Shown in pieces: positions 43,987-53,165 of a stretch of DNA of 64,000 nt. Each line of letters opens with the position of its first letter. Within the stretch, counting starts at the first letter, position 1. The notes under the pieces are model-generated. The model saw only the letters and a list, made by a program, of their open reading frames with translations, was not told the DNA's origin and made no database searches. Made by a program: the position numbers and the translations under genes. Source of the stretch: JBBQVS01 sp964657325 (lineage in GTDB: Bacteria > Chloroflexota > Ktedonobacteria > Ktedonobacterales > Ktedonobacteraceae); contig CAZZVE010000004.1 in assembly GCA_964657325.1 (NCBI GenBank), positions 25,059-89,058 of the forward strand. The letters are read 5' to 3'.

Positions 43987-44969
43987 CTGTACTCGTAGAG
44001 CAATTGGCACGTTCCTTTGGCGCGATTGAAGCCGTGAAAGGCATCGATCTTGAAGTAGGACGTGGCGAAACTTTTGGTTTTCTTGGTCCAAATGGTGCTG
44101 GTAAAAGCACAACTATCAAAATGTTATGTACATTACTTCGTCCAACAGGTGGACGTGCATTCGTGAATGGTTATAACATTGAAAGCGAATCAGCAGCCGT
44201 GCGCCAGAGTATTGGGATTGTTTTTCAAGACCAGACATTGGACGAATATCTGACAGCTGAACAAAATTTGCGCTATCATTGCATGATCTATCATACCCCC
44301 CCTAAAACGCGCGACACTCGTATTCGGGAACTATTGGAATTGGTAGGACTTGATGATAGACGTAAAGATGTTGTAAAGACGTTTTCTGGCGGCATGAAGC
44401 GGCGCTTAGAGGTTGCTCGTGGATTGTTGCACGAACCACAAACACTCTTTCTTGACGAACCCACTGTTGGTCTTGATCCTCAAACACGTCGTAGCGTATG
44501 GGAACATGTTTTACGTCTGCGCGAGACAACTGGTCTCACCATCTTTATGACTACCCACTATATGGAAGAGGCCGAGTATTGTGATCGCATCGGCATTATT
44601 GATGATGGTCGCCTAATCGCGCTTGATACGCCAGCCGCTCTAAAAAAGAGTGTTGGGCAAGATGTTGTAAGCTTTACAACCTCCGATGATTCCCAAGCGG
44701 AAACCGAGATTGCGCAATGGACAGGCCGACCTGTGCATCGAAATAACGATGGCTTAAGCATTGAGGGTGAGAGCGGACAAGCTCTGGCTGCCTCCCTTAT
44801 TCGTTATCTGACGCTACACGACATCGAGGTACGCAGTGTTACCGTGAAAGCTCCCAGTCTCGAAGACGTATTTGTGCGCCTCACGGGACGCGTCATTCGT
44901 GAAGAGGCTGTCGGTTCGCGGGAACGTATGGGAGCACGTCTGCGTAGCCGTGGACGATTGCGTCGTTAG
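43983..44969 (+). CDS. ABC exporter ATP-binding protein, DrrA type
   Basis: The 328-residue ATPase has Walker A GPNGAGKST, signature FSGGMKRRLEV, Walker B LFLDEPTVGLDP and H-loop MTTHYMEEA, with the extended C-terminal DrrA domain (HDIEVRSVTVKAPSLEDVFVRLTG). Family members export daunorubicin-like or other hydrophobic compounds. It is coupled to marR upstream (four-base overlap), and the permease follows 16 bases later. The last 20 residues are very Arg-rich. Confidence 0.93.
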   Translation: MTVLVEQLARSFGAIEAVKGIDLEVGRGETFGFLGPNGAGKSTTIKMLCTLLRPTGGRAFVNGYNIESESAAVRQSIGIVFQDQTLDEYLTAEQNLRYHCMIYHTPPKTRDTRIRELLELVGLDDRRKDVVKTFSGGMKRRLEVARGLLHEPQTLFLDEPTVGLDPQTRRSVWEHVLRLRETTGLTIFMTTHYMEEAEYCDRIGIIDDGRLIALDTPAALKKSVGQDVVSFTTSDDSQAETEIAQWTGRPVHRNNDGLSIEGESGQALAASLIRYLTLHDIEVRSVTVKAPSLEDVFVRLTGRVIREEAVGSRERMGARLRSRGRLRR

Positions 44970-44985
44970 AAAGAAAGCGTAGAGT

Positions 44986-45804
44986 ATGCTCGAAACACAA
45001 CCTCAGCATGTGTCACAGATCGCTCCTACAAAAACTAGTATAGCGAAGACTCCGCTTATAGATTTTGAAGGCATTGCGATGATCTGGCTCCGCGACATGA
45101 ACCGCTTATGGCGTCAACGGAGCCGTTTGTATGGAGCAATCGCACGTGCCCTTGTCTGGCTATTTGCATTGGGTTTTGGCTTGCGACGTTCGTTTGTGCC
45201 CGTTGCAGGTCTAAGTTATGAGCAATTCGTCTTTCCAGGCGTCATTGCTATGACGATCATCTTTAGTGCATTGCAATCGGCAATCTCCATCGTCTATGAT
45301 CGCGAATTCGGTTTTCTTAAGGAGGTGCAGGTTGCCCCCACGCCTCGAAACACACTTGTCATAGGAAAGTGTCTTGGTGGAGCGAGTAGTTCAACGATTC
45401 AAGCTGCAATTGTGCTGGTGTTTGCACCATTCGCATCAGTTGTATTAACGCCGCTTAACGTACTTGGAACACTGGTTGCAATGTTCATAACGGCTCTCGC
45501 AATCTCGTCGCTTGGTGTGGTGATTGCTATGAGCATCTCAGATTTCGAGAACTTCGGCACATTTCAAAACTTCATTACGTTGCCTCTCTACATGTTCTCC
45601 GGTGCAATCTTTCCAACGAAAGATGTTCCTGGATGGTTCAGTGTCATTCTGTTCTTGAATCCATTGACCTATGGTGTTAACGCCATTCGAGGCATGTTAT
45701 TGAACTATAATGCAGCACGAGTTCCTCTTGATCTCGCTGTTCTTGGCCTATTTACAATCGTAATGCTCTCAATCGCCGTTCTACTAGCTCGGCGAGAACA
45801 ATAA
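44986..45804 (+). CDS. ABC-2 permease, DrrB type
   Basis: The 272-residue protein has six hydrophobic segments and the family stretch YEQFVFPGVIAMTIIF, FGFLKEVQVAPTPRNTLVIGK and LYMFSGAIFP, typical of ABC-2 permeases working with DrrA ATPases. It follows drrA directly and precedes an MFS pump, so the operon carries two efflux systems. Its substrate cannot be inferred. Confidence 0.92.
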   Translation: MLETQPQHVSQIAPTKTSIAKTPLIDFEGIAMIWLRDMNRLWRQRSRLYGAIARALVWLFALGFGLRRSFVPVAGLSYEQFVFPGVIAMTIIFSALQSAISIVYDREFGFLKEVQVAPTPRNTLVIGKCLGGASSSTIQAAIVLVFAPFASVVLTPLNVLGTLVAMFITALAISSLGVVIAMSISDFENFGTFQNFITLPLYMFSGAIFPTKDVPGWFSVILFLNPLTYGVNAIRGMLLNYNAARVPLDLAVLGLFTIVMLSIAVLLARREQ

Positions 45805-45825
45805 CATATTCTGGAAGGGTTTCTC

Positions 45826-47319
45826 ATGAGTTCTCCCCGTACTTCTACCAATGTTTCAAAAGAAGACTCTTTACCAAATGTGTTGCCAGTAGAGGAAACT
45901 CTGCATGACAACTATCGCTGGACCGCGCTATCCGTCACCACTGTTGGAGCCTTACTCGCTTCTATACAAGGTTCAGCTTTGTTGATCGCGTTACCAAATA
46001 TTCTGACCGAACTTCGTATCACATTCTTTACCATCATTTGGGTTCTGTTAGGATATCTATTGGTTCTCACAGTTTTGACGCCAATTATTGGTCGTCTCGC
46101 TGACATATGGGGTCGCAAGCGTCTCTATAATGCTGGGTTTGCTGTCTTCACGCTTGGTTCGCTGCTCTCTGGTTTAGCACAACCTCAGTTTCATGGTGCC
46201 GACCTCATTATCGGAAGGCTCATTCAAGGCGCGGGTGCTTCGCTACTGCTCACAAATAGTACTGTCATTGTGGTAGATGCGTTCAAGAAAGGGCGCGCTG
46301 GTCTGGGACTAGGCATCAACCAGATCGCGGGTGCGGCAGGCTTTCTCATTGGTCCGATTATTGGTGGTTTGCTCACTGAACTATCATGGCGTTGGGTTTT
46401 CCTGTTCAACGTGCCTATTGGTATCTTCGGCCTGATATGGGGCATTTGGCGGTTGCGAGAGCCGGTACGACCGACAGAACGTCAACCTATCGACTGGATT
46501 GGCAGTGTCACGTTAACAGTTGGCCTCACTGGTGTCCTAATGGCATTAACCATGCTGGCATTCCCTGTGCTCAGTCAAGCCGCGACAATTGCTATTCTTG
46601 TAGTTGGCATTATAAGCCTGATTGCATTTGGAATCATTGAGCCACGTATTAAAGCACCAATTATCCAATTGCGTCTCTTTCTAAGTAGACTCTTTGCATT
46701 TGCAACACTAAGTGGTCTACTCAATGGTATTGCTCGTGGTGCTGTATTGTTCCTGCTCATCTTTTTCTTGCAAGGACCATATGGAAAAGACCCGTTGACA
46801 GCAGGGTTATTACTAGCACCCTTCGGAGCTGCCTTCATGATAGTTGGTCCCCTGAGTGGACAGCTATCAGACCGCGTTGGCTCACGTCTGCTGGCAACTG
46901 CTGGTTTAATCGTATCGGCATGTGGACTCTTAGGCTTAACGACTGTCACCCAGTTTACTCCATACTGGCTGTTAGCAATCTTTATGGCTCTGATGGGTGG
47001 TGGTTCTGGCTTGTTCGTTTCGCCCAACACAAACGCTATCATGAGTTCTGTTGAGCCACATACGCGCGGCTCCGCATCGGGCATTCTGAGCATGTTGAAC
47101 AACACAGGGCAAATGCTGAGTATTGCGATTGTTTTCCCGCTCGCCCTCAGTAGTATACCGCAGGATGCGATTCAGCAAGTGTTCATTACTGGTGGTGGCA
47201 TGGGTCACTTTGCATCGGTTATTCCTCCATTCCTGTCAGGCTTGCATCTCGCATTCTTAGTATCATTCATCTTGAGTGCTATTGCGGCAGTCGTATCAGC
47301 TTTACGTCCTGGGCGTTAA
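45826..47319 (+). CDS. MFS drug efflux transporter, DHA2 (14-helix) type
   Basis: The 497-residue protein has about 14 hydrophobic helices and the MFS motif GRLADIWGRKRLYNAG between helices 2 and 3, plus GAGASLLLTNSTVIV and FLIGPIIGGLLTELSWRWVFLFNVPIG typical of EmrB/QacA-type drug:H+ antiporters. A hydrophilic N-terminus of about 30 residues precedes helix 1. The gene starts 21 bases after the DrrB-type permease with GGAAGGGTTTCTC upstream. It ends just before a perfect 36-bp hairpin. Confidence 0.92.
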   Translation: MSSPRTSTNVSKEDSLPNVLPVEETLHDNYRWTALSVTTVGALLASIQGSALLIALPNILTELRITFFTIIWVLLGYLLVLTVLTPIIGRLADIWGRKRLYNAGFAVFTLGSLLSGLAQPQFHGADLIIGRLIQGAGASLLLTNSTVIVVDAFKKGRAGLGLGINQIAGAAGFLIGPIIGGLLTELSWRWVFLFNVPIGIFGLIWGIWRLREPVRPTERQPIDWIGSVTLTVGLTGVLMALTMLAFPVLSQAATIAILVVGIISLIAFGIIEPRIKAPIIQLRLFLSRLFAFATLSGLLNGIARGAVLFLLIFFLQGPYGKDPLTAGLLLAPFGAAFMIVGPLSGQLSDRVGSRLLATAGLIVSACGLLGLTTVTQFTPYWLLAIFMALMGGGSGLFVSPNTNAIMSSVEPHTRGSASGILSMLNNTGQMLSIAIVFPLALSSIPQDAIQQVFITGGGMGHFASVIPPFLSGLHLAFLVSFILSAIAAVVSALRPGR

Positions 47320-47328
47320 TAAAAGCTA

Positions 47329-47408
47329 TATGACTCGATTGGAAGCCAGAAAGACCATGTTGCACATTAGTTTGCAACATGGTCTTTCTGGCTTCCAATC
47401 GAGTCATA
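47329..47408. repeat. Perfect 36-bp inverted repeat between convergent genes
   Basis: Arms 47329-47364 and 47373-47408 are perfectly complementary around an eight-base loop. It fills nearly the whole gap between the MFS stop (47319) and the stop of the convergent VOC gene (47414), consistent with bidirectional termination. Confidence 0.93.
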
Positions 47409-47413
47409 CAAAC

Positions 47414-47836
47414 CTATTCTTGTGTCGCTTTGTCGTAGCTCACCATCCAGTTAATACCAAATTTATCGGTAAGCGTACCATATAGTCCACCCCAAAATTC
47501 CGTTGATACTGGATAGGTGACATTTGCATCGGAAGAAAGCTTTGTGAAGAGTGTATGTATTTCTTCCTCACTACTGCACTCAAGAAATAACGTTATGGTG
47601 TTTCCTTTGACGAAGCCCTCTGGCCCCACCATATCAGATCCCAAAAGCACCACTGAGCCATTTTTGACCAGGCGTGCATGAACAATGTTGGACTGTGCTT
47701 CAGTCGGCATATGGTTTGCCACCGCCGACTCTCCGATTGTTTGCATTGAGAGTTCCGCATCCAAGCTCTCTTTGTAAAATGTCATCGCCTCACGACAGTT
47801 GCCATTAAATGTTATGTATGGATGAATCTGTGCCAT
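47414..47836 (-). CDS. VOC superfamily protein, PhnB/glyoxalase-like
   Basis: The 140-residue protein starts IHPYITFNGNCREAMTFYKESL, the typical opening of the PhnB/YjdN group of VOC-fold proteins, and ends with GGLYGTLTDKFGINWMVSY. These are small metal-binding enzymes or antibiotic-binding proteins with varied roles; the reaction cannot be deduced. GGAGGG precedes the ATG by about 11 bases. Confidence 0.88.
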   Translation of the reverse strand: MAQIHPYITFNGNCREAMTFYKESLDAELSMQTIGESAVANHMPTEAQSNIVHARLVKNGSVVLLGSDMVGPEGFVKGNTITLFLECSSEEEIHTLFTKLSSDANVTYPVSTEFWGGLYGTLTDKFGINWMVSYDKATQE

Positions 47837-47943
47837 AATATTTTTTCCCTCCTTGTGATGTAGATGTACAGATACATATTTCGTTCTTATGAAAACCTAT
47901 TCTCATCAATAGTCAGAAAAGCGGAAAGGGTTTGGATGCAACT

Positions 47944-48918
47944 TTATTCTGCTCGCTCTACGACGAGCAAGCCATCTGCGCACTCTTCGTACCACATTCT
48001 ACCTTTCCCGTTCCATTGCTGAATGCACCAACGACCAACAGCCTCAAGCTTAGCCTGTGAAAATAGTTGTTCATGACCGTATGCAATTTCTGGCACTCCG
48101 TGTTCATATGGTACTGCGATGATAAGGCGTTGATCGGTCACTTTTAGCAGATTCGTCAATACAATATACATATTCTGCTCAGAAAAATGTTCAAGTACAT
48201 GCAGCAGCGTTACTGTGTCAAAAGACCCTAACGTACAAACTGTGTTGTCTAGCAAATTAGCCTGAATAAACTGGATGTTATTCAGATGCCGTTCCTCTGC
48301 TAACGCTCTTGCTGTCTCAAAGGGATGAGGCCGAATATCTAGTCCTATAACGTTTGAAAGCGAAGGATTTCGTTCAGCCATGAGCAATGGTAAGAAACCA
48401 GAGGAACAGCCTGCATCAAGAAAACTTTGGCCAACCTGCAATTCAAATACACGGCGATACAATGTGGCGAATGTTCCAAGTGTGGAATCTAAGGAGAGCA
48501 AGGACGTGTCATATGTCAAGTGCTGCAGTTGTCGAAACGTGTTTGTCGTGTAGATATACCATGCTTGTTGCGTCTCGTGAGGAAAGATCGAACCGACTAT
48601 GGCCCCGAAAATAGCATCAAAGTCCTCTACATCTGTGAGTGCACCAAGCGGCTTTAGCTCCTGTAATATGTAATCCCCTAAACGCGCATCTATCTCTGTC
48701 GGCGCGAACCAGTGTATTACAATCACGGAGGGGAACGTTGACCGTATCACTACAAAAAAGTGTGATGTTTCGTGTATTATATATCCCTCGTCCTCTATAC
48801 TTTTTCTAAGCATAACCTTGTTGACTCTGTAACCATTTATGCCAACAATGTTTCCTACAGGCAATGTTCGTTCTTGTAGAGACACTCTTCTTATCGTGGC
48901 TTTGGTGACTTCTGACAT
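47944..48918 (-). CDS. SAM-dependent methyltransferase with unknown N-terminal domain
   Basis: In this 324-residue protein, residues about 165-270 form a class I methyltransferase core: SFLDAGCSSGFLPLLMAE (motif I), VIGLDIRPHPFETARALAE, FDTVTLLHVLEHF. The N-terminal 150 residues (VSLQERTLPVGNIVGINGYRV and following) have no family I know and may bind the substrate. The C-terminus ends with WYEECADGLLVVERAE. It stands alone. The ribosome site before 48918 is weak, so the exact start is uncertain. Confidence 0.8.
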   Translation of the reverse strand: MSEVTKATIRRVSLQERTLPVGNIVGINGYRVNKVMLRKSIEDEGYIIHETSHFFVVIRSTFPSVIVIHWFAPTEIDARLGDYILQELKPLGALTDVEDFDAIFGAIVGSIFPHETQQAWYIYTTNTFRQLQHLTYDTSLLSLDSTLGTFATLYRRVFELQVGQSFLDAGCSSGFLPLLMAERNPSLSNVIGLDIRPHPFETARALAEERHLNNIQFIQANLLDNTVCTLGSFDTVTLLHVLEHFSEQNMYIVLTNLLKVTDQRLIIAVPYEHGVPEIAYGHEQLFSQAKLEAVGRWCIQQWNGKGRMWYEECADGLLVVERAE

Positions 48919-49148
48919 GGCTTGTTCCCTAGGCGATGCATCCCTATGAATTTATCAATTGCATAATCTAATTCCTATGAATAAAGGATAACACAAACCA
49001 GTATATCACGATGGTTACAATGTTCCTTCTTTCTTTGACCACGACTATAGCGTTCTCATAAAAACTGTGCTAAGATTCCTTCATATTCAGACGCTAAACA
49101 TCATGCTTACATATTTTTTTGTTGAGAATAGAGAAGGAGACCCGCACG

Positions 49149-50384
49149 TTGGCTACACACGAGAAGCGCTATGTGATTATTGGCAATGGGGTTGCAGGGA
49201 CGACGGCCGCCGAAACGCTCCGCAAGAATGACGCGAACTGTAGTATTCAACTTATCACGAATGAAGCGTACCCGCTCTACAACCGCGTCTCACTACCACG
49301 TTTTCTACAAGGAGTGATCGTGGAGCAGAAAGTCATGATACGCGACTTCGCGTGGCACGAGCAGCGCAACATCGACTTGCTCACAGAGACGCTTGTCGAG
49401 AGCATCAATACAGATGAAAGTGTTGTCATCACAAACAAGGGTCAGCATCTTCCCTACGATGCGCTTCTTATAGCCAGTGGAGGTTGGGCAAATGGATTGC
49501 GTGTACCAGGGGCTAAAGACGTTAATCATATTTATAATTTCGTCACGCTTGATGATACAAAAACTATTGTCGCAAAAATGCTAGAGTCGCGTACTGCCGT
49601 TGCCTATGGTGGTAGTTTTATTTCCTATGAGCTTTGTGATGGTTTTGCTGTCCGCAAACTCGATACAACCTGGATCATGCGTGGTCCTTATTGGTTACGA
49701 AGCGCGCTTGATCCTGATGGTGGAGAAGTGGTGGACAATATTGCCAAGAAGTTTGGGGTTGAAGTCATTCATGGCGACGAAATCGAGGAAGTCGTACCAA
49801 AGAATGGTGTGCCAACCTACGTTAAGACTAAAAAAGGGCGTGAGATACAAGCTGACATCATTGGCGTTGGTCTTGGTATCACTCTCAATACTCACATGCT
49901 TTCAGGTACACCTGTAGAAATACGCAGTGGGGTCATGGTCAACGAGTATCTGGAAACGAATGTGCCAGGCGTGTACGCGGCAGGTGATGTAGCGGAGTTT
50001 TTCGACCCAACTATTGGACTACATCACACGATGGGCACATGGGATAACGCGCTGGCTCACGGACGAATTGCGGGTGCGAACATGGCAGGAGCGCACGAGG
50101 CATACGTTGATGTACCTACCTATACAAGTCCTCTCTTTGACGTAAATATAGCCGTCGTTGGCACTACTGAATCCGGCAGGTCAGATATCAAGACACTTTC
50201 GCGCCGTGAGCCAGGGGAGAAGGGCAACGAGAACTATCGCAAGCTATTCTTCCGTGATAACAAACTTGTTGGTGTATTAATGATTGGTAGTCCAAAGGGA
50301 CGCAAGAAACTGGTTGAAATTGTGAAAAACCAGCACATAGTAGAGACACAAACAGAGCGTGAAGCGTTACTTGAACTGAAGTAA
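49149..50384 (+). CDS. FAD-dependent NAD(P)H oxidoreductase, NirB/rubredoxin-reductase-like
   Basis: The about 411-residue flavoprotein has the dinucleotide-binding motif VIIGNGVAGTTAAETL, the NirB-like YPLYNRVSLPRFL, a second Rossmann region (TAVAYGGSFISYELCDGF) in which the usual GGG motif is altered, and the FAD motif VPGVYAAGDVAEF. It lacks the C-terminal haem/Fe-S domains of nitrite reductase, so it is probably a stand-alone pyridine nucleotide-disulfide-type oxidoreductase. A TTG at 49149 is the likely start: GAAGGAG ends nine bases upstream, whereas the TTG at 49119 has none. Electron acceptor unknown. Confidence 0.85.
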   Translation: MATHEKRYVIIGNGVAGTTAAETLRKNDANCSIQLITNEAYPLYNRVSLPRFLQGVIVEQKVMIRDFAWHEQRNIDLLTETLVESINTDESVVITNKGQHLPYDALLIASGGWANGLRVPGAKDVNHIYNFVTLDDTKTIVAKMLESRTAVAYGGSFISYELCDGFAVRKLDTTWIMRGPYWLRSALDPDGGEVVDNIAKKFGVEVIHGDEIEEVVPKNGVPTYVKTKKGREIQADIIGVGLGITLNTHMLSGTPVEIRSGVMVNEYLETNVPGVYAAGDVAEFFDPTIGLHHTMGTWDNALAHGRIAGANMAGAHEAYVDVPTYTSPLFDVNIAVVGTTESGRSDIKTLSRREPGEKGNENYRKLFFRDNKLVGVLMIGSPKGRKKLVEIVKNQHIVETQTEREALLELK

Positions 50385-50491
50385 AAAAGAATATGTACTA
50401 CTAGGGGTCGTCTTTCTTGACCCACTCATATTTTTGCGCTATTGTAGAGCGTAAATGTTGCTTTAGTTCGATTTGATGCAGGAGAGGTTTC

Positions 50492-51865
50492 GTGGCGACA
50501 GCATGTACCTATTGTGGGCACGACTTGCCCAGAGATGATGCACATTTTTGCAATAACTGTGGTATGCTCGTGCCATCTCATCCTTTTAGTGCTCAATCAC
50601 TTTCTGCTGCTAACTCTGCAACGCCTCCAACACGCATGGAATCAGAAAAGCCTATCTTGCGAGAGCAGATGGTACAGCAACCACGAGCACGTACCACGCG
50701 GCGCATCGCGTCGGATAACCTTTCTGCTTCTTCCATTGCGTGGCCTGCACCCATGACTCATGTTTCAGTTAAAGACACGCTGACTCAAAAAGAAGATGAA
50801 CAAATAACACCACCAGCATTCCAGCCAGTACAAAATTCATCGTTACCTTCTTCATCGGCTGAACGTGCGTTACATGTGAAGGTATGGCAGAATCCACCAA
50901 CCCCATTGCCAGAAAGTACGATTGACACAGTGGGAGGAGATGTTGAGGATGCTCCAACATCTCCACTTGCAACGCCAGAACAACTGAATATTGGAAATTC
51001 CTCATTACAGCAAGAAAGCAATACATCGCGTGATGATGTAGAATATGCTGATACCGTTCCAATGCCAAATTATGCGCAGACTCAGACACCTCAACAAGCA
51101 CCTCATCTCTCGCGTTCTTCGAATGGCAATACACCTTTGCCCGCTCTTCCTGATGAGGCACAAAGACAACTACGCAACACGAATACTCCAATACCCGATT
51201 TGAGCATGTCGCAACAGCCAGCACCACTTTCTCAGGCCCCTCAGTATTCACCTGCGCAAAAAATTCAACCTCCCTATGCATCTTTAGGACAAGAAAAGCG
51301 TGTATCCGTTGCTCTAGCCTCAAACTCATCGCGTCGTCGGAAAAGTCCTGTGCCATTTATTATCTTGTTGGCCCTCTTAGGAGTACTCGTACTTGGTGGT
51401 GGTGCATGGATATTGCTTGCTCAACCGTTTAGCATCTCGCCCGTTACACAACCGCTACAAGACTTCAACGATGCGAATCTGGGTGTCGCTTTAGCATATC
51501 CAAACAGTTGGGCCGTACAACACACCTCAAACGGAGTTCTTTTCTCTGACAGTAGTCATACTGCTCAGGTAAAACTTATGGTCGCGGATGATACAAGTGA
51601 TGCCGCTCGTTATGTGCAGCAACAGGCGACAAAAAGTGGTATGACAGCTATAAAACCGCTAGGGGTGCTTTCTTTCGCAGGGCTTTCATGGCAGCAGATA
51701 CAGGGGAATGTGCAGCAAGATGGCGCGAATTATACGACAACAATGCTTGCAGCTGTGCATAACAATCATATATATGTTCTGACACAAATGGCACCGCAAA
51801 ATGTCTATGCCGATGAAGAAAGTGTTGTGTTCTCCGCTATACGCAATTCTTTCAAGTTCCTCTAA
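50492..51865 (+). CDS. Zinc-ribbon single-pass membrane protein with PsbP/DUF1795-like outer domain
   Basis: This 457-residue protein (GTG start, GCAGGAGAGG upstream) begins with a zinc ribbon, CTYCGHDLPRDDAHFCNNCG. A low-complexity linker of about 250 residues rich in Pro, Gln, Ser and Thr follows, then a transmembrane helix (FIILLALLGVLVLGGGAWILL) and an outside domain of about 140 residues, LGVALAYPNSWAVQHTSNG, which resembles PsbP-like lipoproteins. Its plan (cytoplasmic small domain, Pro-rich linker, one helix, outer domain) is the same as that of the FHA protein at 3860. Function unknown; a sensor or scaffold role is guesswork. Confidence 0.75.
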   Translation: MATACTYCGHDLPRDDAHFCNNCGMLVPSHPFSAQSLSAANSATPPTRMESEKPILREQMVQQPRARTTRRIASDNLSASSIAWPAPMTHVSVKDTLTQKEDEQITPPAFQPVQNSSLPSSSAERALHVKVWQNPPTPLPESTIDTVGGDVEDAPTSPLATPEQLNIGNSSLQQESNTSRDDVEYADTVPMPNYAQTQTPQQAPHLSRSSNGNTPLPALPDEAQRQLRNTNTPIPDLSMSQQPAPLSQAPQYSPAQKIQPPYASLGQEKRVSVALASNSSRRRKSPVPFIILLALLGVLVLGGGAWILLAQPFSISPVTQPLQDFNDANLGVALAYPNSWAVQHTSNGVLFSDSSHTAQVKLMVADDTSDAARYVQQQATKSGMTAIKPLGVLSFAGLSWQQIQGNVQQDGANYTTTMLAAVHNNHIYVLTQMAPQNVYADEESVVFSAIRNSFKFL

Positions 51866-51884
51866 GTATGCTTTTAAATGGTTA

Positions 51885-51893
51885 TGATATAAT
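51885..51893 (+). promoter_or_regulatory. Extended -10 promoter for the 51927 gene
   Basis: TGATATAAT is a TGN-TATAAT extended -10 about 34 bases before the ATG. No clear -35 is present, which is tolerated for this promoter class. Confidence 0.5.
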
Positions 51894-51926
51894 GCCCTTG
51901 TCTTATATAGACTTCGTGACCTGGGC

Positions 51927-52391
51927 ATGTCTAAACGAGACAGACGACGTGAGAAGCATTCAGGTGCAGAGCTATCGGAGTCTATACGGGGGAGACCATC
52001 TGAGAAAGGAGCGCGTGGTGATACTCTAGCCACGCACATACATCGCATGGATGATATTCATTTCGAGCGACACTTTCGTACACCACATTCCGAGGGATAC
52101 TACATCATGCAGGGAAGCAACCTGCAAAGCAACAATCGGCTTGGTACAGTAGATATCCATTTTACCACAACGGCAGTACACGGAACACTTATTTTAGAGC
52201 GCGAGTTGGAAGAGGCTGATCTCACAAAACTTATCGAGCAGATCGACGAAGACCTGGTACTCTCTGCAGATATGCCTCGTGACGATTTTCTGGTGAGTGT
52301 CTATGTTGGCAAAGATGTTGGATTCTACAGTGACGAGTATTTCGCGGAAGAAGGCGATCCCGCTATCGACTTCGACGCCGATAGCGAGTAG
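51927..52391 (+). CDS. Conserved-looking protein of unknown function
   Basis: This 154-residue protein begins with a basic, disordered-looking segment (MSKRDRRREKHSG) and continues with an alpha/beta domain (TVDIHFTTTAVHGTLILE, LEEADLTKLIEQIDEDL, DDFLVSVYVGKDVGFYSD) and an acidic C-terminus. I recognise no family. It has its own extended -10 promoter, good codon structure and a hairpin 3 bases after its stop, all of which support a real gene. Convergent with the response regulator gene. Confidence 0.7.
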   Translation: MSKRDRRREKHSGAELSESIRGRPSEKGARGDTLATHIHRMDDIHFERHFRTPHSEGYYIMQGSNLQSNNRLGTVDIHFTTTAVHGTLILERELEEADLTKLIEQIDEDLVLSADMPRDDFLVSVYVGKDVGFYSDEYFAEEGDPAIDFDADSE

Positions 52392-52393
52392 GT

Positions 52394-52450
52394 TACATAA
52401 TTTTGTCTACTCCCTTGCACAAAGTGCAAGGGAGTAGACAAAATTATGTA
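52394..52450. repeat. Perfect 27-bp inverted repeat between convergent genes
   Basis: Arms 52394-52420 and 52424-52450 are perfectly complementary with a three-base loop AAA. It occupies the whole gap between the stop codons of the 51927 gene and the response regulator gene (52453), as a bidirectional terminator would. Confidence 0.92.
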
Positions 52451-52452
52451 GT

Positions 52453-53103
52453 TCAATCTTCTAGGAGGCCGCGTCGCATGGCGTATTTTACAAGCTCGGC
52501 ACGGCTGTGTAGATTGAGCTTGTCCATTACGTGTGTGCGATGAGTATCAACCGTTTTTGGGCTGATAATCAAGCGTTCGGCAATTTTGTTATTCGTATAG
52601 CCTTCAGCAACAAGCTTGAGTATCTCACGTTCACGTTCTGTAAGGCTACTGTAACTATCTTTCTCCTCACCTGTACGTACTCGTTGCAAGTAGTCGCCAA
52701 CCATGACTGACTGTGCAGTGGGCGAAAGATAAAATTGTCCATTCTGAATAACACGGAGTGCTGAGATTAGGTCAGTATCTGCTGCTTCTTTTAGCATATA
52801 ACCGGAAGCTCCTGCACGCAAAGCCTGAAACACGTATTCGTCATGCTCATGCATAGTGAGAATAAGCACTTTTGTCTCTGGTAATAGCTTCTTGATTTGC
52901 CGTGTTGCCTCAATCCCGTTCATATCAGGCATTGTGATGTCCATAAGAATGACATCAGGTTGAAGCCTTTGTGCTTCTTGAATCGCCTGACGACCATCCT
53001 GTGCCTCGCCAACAACTTCAAAATCAGGCTGTGCATTTAACATCATACGTAAACCCGCACGCAGAATCGTATGATCGTCAGCAAGCAGAATATGTATGCT
53101 CAT
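52453..53103 (-). CDS. NarL/FixJ-family response regulator
   Basis: The 216-residue regulator has an N-terminal receiver domain (LLADDHTILRAGLRMML, VILMDITMPDMNG with the phosphorylated Asp, LILTMHEHDEYV, Lys in GYMLKEAA) and a LuxR-type DNA-binding domain (SLTEREREILKLVAEGYTNNKIAERL, KTVDTHRTHVMDKL). It is the partner of the histidine kinase encoded 62 bases upstream on the same strand. Start supported by GAGGAAG. Target genes unknown. Confidence 0.95.
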   Translation of the reverse strand: MSIHILLADDHTILRAGLRMMLNAQPDFEVVGEAQDGRQAIQEAQRLQPDVILMDITMPDMNGIEATRQIKKLLPETKVLILTMHEHDEYVFQALRAGASGYMLKEAADTDLISALRVIQNGQFYLSPTAQSVMVGDYLQRVRTGEEKDSYSSLTEREREILKLVAEGYTNNKIAERLIISPKTVDTHRTHVMDKLNLHSRAELVKYAMRRGLLED

Positions 53104-53165
53104 GAATAAACTTCCTCTATAATTTCTTTATATATCCCCTTATCATAATGTTGTTGGCTGATACT

